Assembly: GCA_028554795.2 (NCBI GenBank)
Contig: CM068825.1
Location: 97,829,451-97,893,450 of the forward strand
Source of the DNA: Sinohyriopsis cumingii
Lineage: Eukaryota > Mollusca > Bivalvia > Unionida > Unionidae
Direction: 5' to 3'
Length of the DNA stretch: 64,000 nucleotides
The stretch's first letter is position 1; each line of letters opens with the position of its first letter. Shown one piece after another: positions 36,101-48,100 of the stretch. The notes below the pieces were generated by a model. That model saw only the letters and a program-made list of their open reading frames with translations, searched no databases and was not told the origin of the DNA. Both the position numbers and the translations under genes were made by a program.

Positions 36101-39100
36101 ACAGATTTTACTTGAGCTTGGATAAGCCCAGAATAGACTATCATGGTGGGATCAGCCTAGCACAGTTTTCCTGAGCCACAATCAGCCTAGCACCAATTCT
36201 ACTTAAGCTGGGATCAGCCCAGAATACACTGTAATGCTGGATCAGCATAGCACCGATTGGGAATCAGTCTTTTACACTGAGCTGGGATCAGCCTAGCACC
36301 AATTCTACTTGAGCTGGGATCAGCCCAAAATACACTGTAATGCCGGGATAAGGCTAGCACTGATTGGGAATCAGTCTTTTACATTCAGATTCTAGCCCAT
36401 GAGTAGCCCCCAAAGAGAGAGTTAACTATTTTTTAAATATTTAAATTAAGTATTGAAGTTATTTTAGTTATGAGTTTCATGTTGTAGAACATTTGTATTA
36501 ATGAATAGTGGCATGTTTGAGAGAAAGGGAGAGAGTGAGTGAGAGAAAGAGATGAATGTATATACTCATGTATCCTGTATTTTTTACAATGCATGTATTA
36601 AATCATTTCTTGTACAATTCAGTATTGTTTTGTTGTGCATAAAATGACATCTGATTATGTGTAAGTGTTAATGGATGGATAGATTAACGAACAGACATGT
36701 AGAAGTGGTGATTACTACAGATTTCATGCATCTCACTGCAGGCCTGAACCATTTATATGTTTAACAGAGTTTGTGTAATTGTGGTTCCAGTGTAAATGAG
36801 ATTTTTTCTACATTTCAAAGCTTACCTGACTTCTCCTGAAATATGCAAAACTTTTCCTCCAGCTAGAGGATATTGGACACCAGGAGGAGGGGTAGGAAGC
36901 TGAAAAAGTAGTGAAAAATTACTTTAAAATGTCATACATGTCATCTCTATACCATAACAAAATTTTCCATAATAATAATAAATACTTACTACCAAATCAT
37001 TTTCCTTTTTCAAGAAAAAATGCCATGGGCTGCATATCTGGATTGCAAAGATCTGTTGTGTTTAAACAGTATTGTAGACAATAGTGTTAAAAAAATGTGC
37101 TATTATAAACAAAAAGTTTAATGCAGAACACGGGTGCCAAAAATATATATTATACTTATTGGTTTCGTCTTACATGTATAGCATTTCCTCTTCATGAACT
37201 AAAAGCAAGGTCATATGACTGCAGTCAACAGTCTGACAAAAGGCAATGGTGAATACAAAACAATGGAGTAACTTTCTCTTAAAAGTGTAGTACTATTCAT
37301 GATGTTATAAGATAATTTAAAAGGTTCAAACAAATTCTGATAAGTAATAGTGTTGTGAGAGGATTGACAAGCTCAATGAAGATCACCATATTAATATGTA
37401 AGGATCTTGTTAATAAGTGTACTCATTCGGGGATCTTAATTATGCAAGCCTAGATACCAAGTTTGATCAAACTCAGGTCAGAAATACAACCTTTCAAACT
37501 GAAACAAAGCTCAGCCAATCAGATGCAAGACTGCCTTGTTAATATGCAGGGATTTTGTTCATTTACAAATTCATATGAGATCTTGATATAAACCTACATT
37601 TTAAGTCTTCTCAAAATTGGATCAGAAATATGACCTCAGCTAAACAGATGCAAGATCACTTAATTAAAATGCATGGATCTCTCTAATTATCAAACTGAAT
37701 ACAGCCTTGAGTGGAAATAAATCTCAGCCAATTAGATATAGGATCACCCCATTATTATGCATTGACTGTGTTCTTCATTTAACTTGTCCAAGGTTTTGAT
37801 GATATAAGCCTACAATCCAGGTTTGATCCAATTGATCAGTAACATGGCATCCAATGTTGGAACAGACCCATTAAAAAAGATATAAAACCACCTAAAAGAT
37901 GCCTTTAATTATGAAACTAGACCAGGATCATGAGGATGTGTTCCCTAATTCCATGTCTGAGTGAAAATGGATCAGATATATGGGCTCGTCAGTGGACACA
38001 AACAATTGTTGATGGGCAGATGATGCATGATGGATGCGGGGTCATACCATAGGCTCATTTGGCCTTAATACCAGAACATCTAAAATATTAAAATTGATGA
38101 TAAGGAAAAACAAAAGTGACAATGACATGAAAAAGTATTACCTCTATTACCTAACTAGTTGGTCTCACCTTTGCTTTGTTGGTGAGATAAAATGGAAATG
38201 TAAATGATTTTGCACATGAAAGTTACAGAACTGAGATTAATAGTTTGAAAATTGTCAACTTTATATCAGCCATCATGACTCATTTTTAAACCCCAACTTA
38301 CAATAAGATGCCCTAAAAAGCTAAGTTACACATATTTGTAGTAGTGTGGAATTTTTGAACATGCCAACAAACTTGGTTAAAGCAAATACCAGGTATAACA
38401 AAGAACTAATTCAAGTCCAAAATAGCTGTAATCAATGTATTTATTTCTATTTTCTAACTTGTTTCTACTTGTAAAGATCTATAGATTTTATTAATTTATA
38501 ACATTTTATTATAAACAGTGACTGTTGTACAATGATTACTAGGTACTCACCTTATTGGAATCCCCTCCATGCAATGTTATTTCCTGTATCAACTTGGCCC
38601 GAGAAAACTTGGTTACAAAACAGCACCTAACTGTCAAAAGTACATATTCATTCAGATGTTTGGATACAATTTTTGCTTTTAGGTGAAACTTAAGTTTTCA
38701 ACTACAAGTCTAAAGCTATAAGATTTCAAGGTAAATGAGCATCATATATCATACCCCATTATTATAATTCCTATATATCAGCAGAATGTGATAAACTAAA
38801 CTGTCTATCCATGTATCTATCACTCATTTTTCTTAAATTTCTTGGTGGAAATTCAACAAAATCTGTATATAGGTTGGAGATGTGATAACTAAGTGTGAGA
38901 GAGATATAATTTCTGGGTGCCTGCCTTAGGGTCTGTGTGTGTGAGTGACAGGTCAAAAGTATAAATATTGCTGTTACAGTGACTTCTTCTTAAGAACATT
39001 TCATAGGCTAAATTTGAAACATGTAGCTCAAGGATAAAGTAATGAGTCCCTTGAAGGGGCATATGTTTCACTACCCAAAAAGAATTTCCAGGAAATCAAG

Positions 39101-42100
39101 GCAGGACCATCTCTTCCTTTTAACTACTGATTGGCAAATTAGCAGCTGTAATTGTCAAATTGGATGCAGTTCGAAGCAAAGGAATATACTTAGAAGTATA
39201 CTGGTGACACCCCAACCCCCATATCAATATGATCCTCCACGAAGGAGTGGTGATACAATTTTCAAAATAGCTGTCATGACATCCATATAAGACACATGAC
39301 TGGCACCATTTTCATTTAGTACTAACTAAATTTCATAAAAACTCGTGTCAAAATGGCCATCGATTCAGCAGAAGCAGCAATAACAAGACTTTCAAATGGC
39401 CATAATTCTGATCACACAGGATGTCAGACTGCCATTTTCATTTTCCAACACGACAAATAAGTCTTCTGATGAAAACACCATGATGATATGTCTTTCTCTT
39501 TAGGGGTAGCAATAACAAGATTTTCAAGATGGCTGCCTTCATGGCCACTTTGTGATCAGTTCCATTTTCAGGGTGAATCAACTAGACAAAATAATAAGTC
39601 TGCTGGTGAAAACTCATTGTCTGCATGACCTTTCATTTAGGAAAGATAGCAATGCAAGAATTTTAACATGGTTGCCATCGAACCCATATATAACATTCGA
39701 CTGGCACCATTTTCATTTAGGCCCAACCAAGTCTTGGAGTAAGCACTTCATGTCAACAAGACTAAACATTCAAGAGATGTAACTATAACAAGATTTTCAA
39801 GATGGTCTCTGTGGCAGGCATATTTTTTAAAAAATCTGCATTTACATATCATAATCAAGCCTTGACTGAAAACTTGTTGTCAATACGACCTTCCCCTCAG
39901 ATGGAATAGCAATAACATGATTTTCAAGATGGCCACTGTGCTGCAGTCGAAACCTTATGTCAGTACGATTTTCTGTTTTGAGGAGTAGCAAAGACAAGCC
40001 ATCCCATAAGTTCTTCTGGTCTATGAAGAATAGAGCATTTGCAAAGGCATGCCATGGAGGTAGCACTAGTAAGATATGCAAAGAAGACTGACAGGTAGCC
40101 ATGATTAAACATGTTCTCATTTGGAACAATATTTATTTTCCCGAACTCTATCTTCCATTTGTAATATTTTTTAACATTATCATTCCTCCTCATCGCATTT
40201 AAGCAACAACAAATTTAAAAGTTTTAAATAACATATAATTTAAAAAAAACAGGCCAAATTTTAATTTAAATCCTTAAAAACATCATTCCCACAGAAAAGG
40301 TGTTTCCTTTATCAATTGTTTAAATTGAGGATTCAGGTAGTTTTAAAAAAATATGCTTCAACATATTTTAGAGCTATAAATAGGATGAGCTGTTAAAAGC
40401 TGGCACGTAGTTGGATCTCAGATGGTTAAAAATCCAACATCTGTGGCCCCATTATCATCCTGATTTAGCTATAATAAGCAGTTTAATGACCAGACCTTTT
40501 GAACAAGCAATAATAAAGCAAAGTTTTTAAGTAAATCATTTTTCTGCGAGAACAATTACCCAATCACATTACATTAGGAATATTAGCCTGCTATCTCACA
40601 AATCCAGCCCTACTAAAAGAGGAAAATCATCTGAACATATCTGAAGGTGAAACAGCAGTGCTGACTGTATAATAAAAACAAAATTACCTTTAATATCTTC
40701 CAGTATTTCTTCTGTAAGACATTCTGTAAAATAAAAGTACCAAAATTAAGTTTTTTGTTTGGTAGAACATTTAATTTTGTAATACCTATTTACCTGTTAT
40801 AATAGTGTTTGCCTTCAATAATCCCGTAACTACTCCCCAGTCTGAAGTGAGTTCTGTTCCTCCTATTAGAAACTGGAAGCCTAGAACAATAACTAGGCCC
40901 CCATCTGATGCCTTAGTTACTTACTTTTTTTGACATATCATCCTTCTCTGACTTGGACTGAGACTGAAAGGTCATTCGAGTCAGTAGTGCAGAAGGAATT
41001 CAGTAATAATAGTAAGTAAGCATTATATGTTCAAAGTCAGTCTTAATCCCCACCCAGTCACCAACCCCAATATATTTTAACAGCATTAATATATTACCTG
41101 TTACTATTTACTGTTGGAAGACTGATGGAACCATGACTAGCTTTCAGAGTGAACATATCATCTGTTGTCAGGATGGTGTTTTACTGCAGACTGAAGGATG
41201 GCTTGAAAACTTGCTGGACTGAAAGAATCAGACCGAATGCAAAGACACCTTCATTCTGGTGCAACACTAAACAAAGGCAGAGACAGCACTATGAGACCAA
41301 ACTATTGCAACTTTCATGACAGCATCATTATAATGATCAAGATAGGCCCAAGATATATCAATAGCCCTAACCTTGTTGGCACTGGTTCTCATGAATGAAA
41401 GATTTCTTTCAGTGTGAGCATGAAAGCTCTTTTGTTAAAAGATGGCTTCCAAAATATATCAGGAGAACCTTTGATGACAAATATAATTTTTTTAAAGAAA
41501 GTTTTAAGCTTGAAAGCTACTGCAGTTTCTTAATGATCAAAGATTCTAGAAAAGCATTGATTGCAGATGACCAGGCAGTACATCCAGTTGATTTCTTTCA
41601 TCCCACTGATATATGTATCTTGATTATCCTAAGGCTGCTGTACCCAGATACACTCAACAAAGATGTGTCCTAAGAACTAATAAATAATGAACAGTAGAGA
41701 AACAATCACAAAATGAGCGAGATGTGTTGCACACATTGTCAATGGTTTAGATATAAATAGCTGAAAGCCAATTGGGGAAAAATTTCAAACTGTTTCAATC
41801 AAATGGCATGCCACTGGTTATTGTATAGCGTGTACAAATTTATAAATTTTAATAAACACTGCAGCCTTAGGTACCTGGTGACCTGTGCCTGGACTCGGTG
41901 AGTGTTCTCCAGGAGTCCCTTGTGAACTTGACTCATCTAATGATGCAGACTCCTTTGTCATGGGCACATGTCTACATAAGCAGGCAGAAGATGACTATGC
42001 TTTCCTTGCACTAGCAAGACTTGCAGGTGCTTGTGACTTTCCTGGATGAGGCAGTGCTACTGATCCCTCCCTACACTGAAGCAGGTCCAGCAGAGAAAAG

Positions 42101-45100
42101 GAGGCATCACCCTATTCCTATCAATATAGGAGTGTCTCTGCCTAATGACCACAATGCTCAGAAAAAACATCCATGCATGCAAGTGTACTTAGCAGGTGTC
42201 AAGTTGGTGGGATGGGTGTCCAAAAAGCTTTTTCATGGCAACATTTACCAACTTTTCGTAGCATGATGAAATGCTAAAAGAAAAACAATAACAAACAACC
42301 AGAACAAATTTGTAGGGGGTAATACTTACTCCAACACTGGTACCAATTGATAACATTAAGTAAACACCAATAGTGATTGGGAGTAAAGTAACCTTCAAAA
42401 TAACAAAAGGAAACAGAAACATGTGCAAAAATTTAATGACTGAGGAGAAAAGGTCAATTACAACAAAATAATGGATACAAAAGAAAAAACTAAGCCAAAA
42501 GACACTAGAAATAGTGGATATCTTTGAGCTTTGATAAAGCTATTCAAAATGACAGAAGTAACAAGGTAATTGGACTGAGAGTGTTTTTGTTCTAGACCTC
42601 CAGTTACTGACTGACGAAATGAATTCACTTTAACCTCATGACTAGTGCCAGGAAAAGTTAAAGCAGCATAATAATAACTGGTAATAGTTACTGCTTTTAA
42701 AATGAATTATTCAAGATATCCAAGTCTACAATAAAAGCAATTTAAATAGCCATAATACTCTAAGATTATAAATAACAAAGCAAACCAGTGAAATGCAGCG
42801 CTCCAGCCAGGAATATTTTTACAAAGGAGAAAGCAAGAGAGGCAACCGATCATAAAGCACATTTAATAAATGAAGGGACATTTTGAAAATCAATATACCA
42901 ATGAATAATCTAAATCATAATAATATGTGGTGGGGATGTCTATCCAAGAATTGAACGCCTTTTTCTGGTGGCAAATGTATTTATCAGCATGATAGAAATC
43001 AGTAACTTACTTAAAAATGATAGAAACAAAAAACAGAGAAGTACAGGAAAACACGGCTGCTGAAAAGACCACATATCTACTGATTATACATTAAACATGA
43101 TTAATTCTCATTAATTCTATATGATAATTACTAATTACCTGGCACCATTGAGACTGGTTTTTCCTCTCTTGTCTCTGTTGTTACTTTAGCACTTTCAAGA
43201 AGCATCTTCTTGATACGACTAGGACATAATAAAACAAAAAATATTCACTAAACATGACACTAAATGTAATGGAAAATTATCATAACAAAGTATTTTCTGC
43301 CTGAAAAATTGAGTGGTTAGCCTGATTTTAGATTAGGTAAATATTTGTTTAATTTGACCATACTCAGGACCTTTATTATATTTAAAGTTGGAGGGTGAGT
43401 GGCCAAAGTAGGTGGGGGTTTGGGGGACCTCCTCCAATGATACAGGTTTTTTAAACAAGTTGCCAGGTGTAAAGTAAAAGTAGGCAGATAAATCAACAGG
43501 CTGATAAGGAAAGACCTGCATACCCTCAATATAATAAGGATATATGCTATGGAATGATGTGGTCTGGGCTTTACAAAATAAAAGAATGTAGATACTATCC
43601 AATGTCAAGCTTTTGTGCATACCATATACCAGTGGAATCATTGGCTGGAAACTGTGAACTAGTGGATGAAAATAATAACTGCTCTCACTAAAGTTGAAAA
43701 TTATTGTCGTAGGTGATGAGATACACCTAATCCTCTCCTCACCTAATCTTAGCTTATCTGTCAATCAACTATGTGTACCTGGATACTAGTCAATATGTTT
43801 AACCACTAATGCATTACTAAAGGTAACCAATTAATAAAACAGACAAGAGATACAGCATTGTTCATTTTCATGTAGTACATACTTTGTTTTTCATACAAAA
43901 TTAAAAGTTTTATATACAAATATGTAGATAATCTTCTCTGCTTGTTGGATCACTGATTAGTCATAAATTACTGTCTGCAGTGGGCGATCTGAATTTGACA
44001 GGGGTATGTTCAATGCAAAAACTAACACTGTTGAGAGTTGCATTCATTGTCTCTTTCTATAATATACTTACTGCATCTTTTGAAGGAGGGGAGACTGGTC
44101 TAGCTCAAATGCCATAAACATTATGAGCAATTTGTATTTAAAAGTGAATGTCTGTGTGTGTGAATGTGTGAGAGAGAGAGATTTGGTATTTTAACGTAGC
44201 TTTAACAATTTTTCCATCATATCGCTATGATGTCTGCAGTGTGGCAGTTTATAGTGATGTCTAGCACTGGGGCATCTTGCTGCAGACATGTAGCATGATG
44301 TCAAACCCAGTCATATTATCCTGACACCAGGCCGACCAGTCCTAACACTAACCTCTTAATGCTTAGTGCCTAGCAAGGCAGTTGTCAGTACCATTTTTGT
44401 AAGTCTTTGGTATGACAAGGCTGGGGGTTTGAACCCACAACCTCCCACATCCAAGGCAGACGCTATAACCACTAGGACACTGGAGCTGTCACATCCATTA
44501 CAAGCATTTTTTTACTTACAAAAGAACATATATTACACCATCCATTATGAGTAATTTGTAATTACACTGGTCAACAGTGAAATCATTACTGACTTGAAAA
44601 GGCCCTAATCTGTAGTATTTTGGTGTGCCGAACACGAATATAACCGTGAAAAATTTGTATTGGCTCTCGTTTTGAAGATATTCATATACCTCATTTTCTA
44701 TGTTTCACTGTGTAAATTTCTCCAGTAGGACTGCAGCAACATCCGGAATAATGATGTAACATTGCATAATACCATCATGCTCACATCATCCACAGTTGAT
44801 TGCATCATTTTCTGATGCAATGCAATACTAATGCCATGCGGCTGCTGAAGTAAGTTGACGTCAGCAGTGTACTATACATGTGTAGGCCTATTATACTAAT
44901 GCCAGGCGGCTGCTGAAGCTGACGTAAGCAGTGTACTATATAAAGCCCAATCAGATAGGTTCAGCATTTAAAATATTTTAGACGTTGTGCGAGACAGTTC
45001 AAGCTACTGTTACATAAAACTTATTATTTTATCCATTTACGTACAATAAAGAACAGTAATGCCTCGAAAGTGTGTTAATACCGCGGACAATTTTTGCTAT

Positions 45101-48100
45101 ATTTGTGGGGAAGTGACATTTGCCAACCAGAAGAAAAGTATCAATTCTCAAGTGAAGAAGGCATATCATCTTTACTTCGGATGCAAGGTTGGTGACCAAG
45201 ACAAGCCTTGGGCTCCGCATATATGCTGTGCTACATGTACAACACAGCTTTCACAGTGGTTGAATTGCAAAAGGTCATCAATGCCGTTTGCAGTCCCAAT
45301 GGTGTGGAGAGAGCCAAGCAACCACCTAAATGACTGTTACTTCTGCTTGGTTCCTCCTCTTTCCGGTGGAATAACGAAGCGAAAGAAGTCGAGAATAGTC
45401 TACCCAAACATTCCGTCTGCATTGAGACCAGTTCCACATGGTGAGGGACTTCCTTTTCCAGAACCTCCAGCAGAATATTCTCTTGATTCATCTGACGAAG
45501 ACAAAGGTGAGTCGACCTGTTCTTCTCCTGGTCCATCAGCATGCAGTGATCCAGATTTTCACTGTGGTGCATCATCAACCCCACACAGAATAACACAGGA
45601 AGAACTAAATGACCTGATTCGTGATTTGGACTTATCAAAGAACAAGGCAGAATTGCTAGGATCAAGACTCCAACAATGGAATCTTCTAGAAGATGTCACA
45701 ATTACTGCATATCGAAAGCGCCACCAGCAATTGGAGCCTTTCTTCAGAAAGGAAAGTAATCTGATATTCTGTTCCGATATTGAGGGCCTCATGAATGCTT
45801 TAAAAATCACTCATGACCCACAAGAATGGAGACTATTTGTGGACTCTTCGAAACTGAGTCTCAAGGCTGTGCTTTTGCACAATGGAAACATTCTTCCATC
45901 TATTCCAGTAGCGTATGCTGTCCACATGAAAGAGACATACGATAACTTAAGGCAGCTACTGAATTCCATTGAGTATAACAAGTACAGCTGGCACCTCTGT
46001 GGTGATTTGAAGGTAGTTGCCCTTTTAATGGGACTGCAGCAAGGATATACAAAATACATGTGTTTCTTATGCGAGTGGGATAGCCGAGCAAGGGAAATGC
46101 ACTACATGAGGAAGGAATGGACTCACAGGCAGAATGTAGCCATTGGAGAGAAGAATATCCAACACCCAGCTCTGGTTGAGGCTCAGAAAATCTTGCTACC
46201 ACCCCTTCACATCAAACTAGGTTTGATGAAGAACTTCGTGAAAGCCATTGACCGGACTTTGCCAGCATTCCGATACCTGCATGAAAAATTCCCTCGACTC
46301 AGCGAAGCAAAGATTAAAGAGGGAGTTTTTGTGGGTCCTCAGATTCGAGAGCTTTTCAAAGATGACCGGTTCAACAACTTGCTGGAAGGTGACGCGAAAC
46401 AAGCATGGAATGCTTTTCGCCTAGTTTCTACAAACTTCCTCGGAAATGTTAGGGCAGAAAACTATAAGGAACTAGTAGAAGACATGTTGATGAAGTATAA
46501 GAAACTTGGCTGCAATATGTCTCTAAAGATTCACTTCCTTCATTCCCATTTGGATTTCTTTCCTAGCAACTGTGGTATTGTTAGTGATGAACACGGCGAA
46601 CGTTTTCATCAAGATATCGCAACAATGGAACAAAGATACCAGGGAAAATGGTCCACTACAATGCTGGCTGACTACTGCTGGACACTCCTCAGAGATGCTC
46701 CCGAACAGCTGTACAAGAGACAGGCGAAGAAATCTAAGATGTAGTCAATGACTTGATTTTTTATAGGTAGGCTATTACAGTTGACCTTTTACTATTGGAA
46801 TGCATTTCGTTATGTAAACATTAATTTCTTGCAGATTACAAAAAAACTAGAGCCAATTTTGCAATTTGACTGTCATATTCGTGTTCAGCACATAAAAATT
46901 GATAAGAATTGACTAATTTTATTTCAGTAACATGACTTTTGTAAAAATTTGTTGTCCAGTGTTACAAGTGAATGTATATGACAACATCCATTATGAGCAA
47001 TTTGTAATTACAAGTGAATGTATATGACACCAGCCATTCCACAGTTTATGTACACCCCCTCCTCATTAAAGTGCCCTTCATCAAAAATCATTTCCTTTTA
47101 TAAGGCTGATATAGTGATGGGTCTCGCTTCAATATGTAGCAGTAAAAGTACATGTATAATGGCCTTCATTATAAGCAGAGTTCTCCCACTTTCTGAAACA
47201 AAAATGTTCAGTTTTTCCCCAGGTTTTTTGTGTGACAAAAACTGAATTTTTTCAATAATCACTTATGATCTTTACTGAATTGAATGAAAACCAAACCATG
47301 TTGATTTGCAAAATTTGCATTTTTAAAATAATAAACCGTTTCTATTTTGAGAATATCCCAAAGTGTCTGAATTAATCAGATAACCATGTCCCAAACCAAA
47401 GGATGTATCACTAGAAATAAGTATAACAATCAAAATTCATATAAACTTGCATGTAACTCAGTTTAATTTACAGAATACAAATGTTAACTTTGCTCTGCTT
47501 AACTGCATATGCTGGTATAAAGAAATTTTGTGGGTTTTTTTTGCCAAGGGTTGTTTCTAATTTGGACTAAAGCCCTTAAAACTTATATACTTCTACATAA
47601 AAAGGACTGATCTTAATAAAAAAATGTCATGTCTAATTCAGTCTATAGCTGGTATGTGTGTGATTTAGATTTTTAACGTAGCTTTAAGAATTTTTCAGTC
47701 ATATTGCTACAATGTCCGCAGTCTATACATCTATTCTTAATGTAATCTGACTATGGAATGTATCTTTAATGCTATCACCATCAAGGACACCCTCAGCATG
47801 GGATTCTGAATTAAAAATTGCCCAATAGTTGGCATATTTCTTAGTACAGAAATGATTCTGCTATATTAATTGGGGCCTCCCCAGCTGCTACAGAATTTTT
47901 ATTTTAAAATATATCAATTGAAAGTTATTAAATCACCCTTGCCAGAACTCTAGCCTCATTCGCTTCAGCTTTGCATTACTGTTAAGTGCATTCAATCAGT
48001 AGGTCAAAATCCATGCATGACTCCAAAAGAAATTGCATCTCTCCAGAAAGAACAGGTCCAAATTAAAAAAAATAGGAAGAAGCAGGTGTACAGAGTTCAA

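Larger units (their letters stand above)
44565..46961 (+). mobile_element. CMC-type (CACTA/Chapaev-like) DNA transposon with intact ORF
   Basis: The left end is CACTGGTCAACA and the reverse complement of the right end is CACTGGACAACA. A second matching block lies 60-80 bp inside each end (GAACACGAATAT, then AAA..TTG..TTGGCTCT), so the inverted repeats are bipartite. TTA flanks both sides (44562-44564 and 46962-46964). The local flanking sequence ATTTGTAATTACAAGTGAAT occurs uninterrupted at about 47003-47022, showing what the empty site looked like. CACTR-type ends with a 3-bp duplication point to the CMC group; the exact family is uncertain. The element lies in ACTR10 intron 6, opposite to the gene. 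Confidence 0.8.

Noticed and set aside
43333..43764. A 143-codon minus-strand ORF as a gene
   Set aside because: It sits in ACTR10 intron 6 just upstream of exon 7, has no domain or conserved motif, and looks like chance translation.
45231..46202. Several long minus-strand ORFs opposite the 561-codon ORF
   Set aside because: They are antisense shadows of the transposase, with no independent features.
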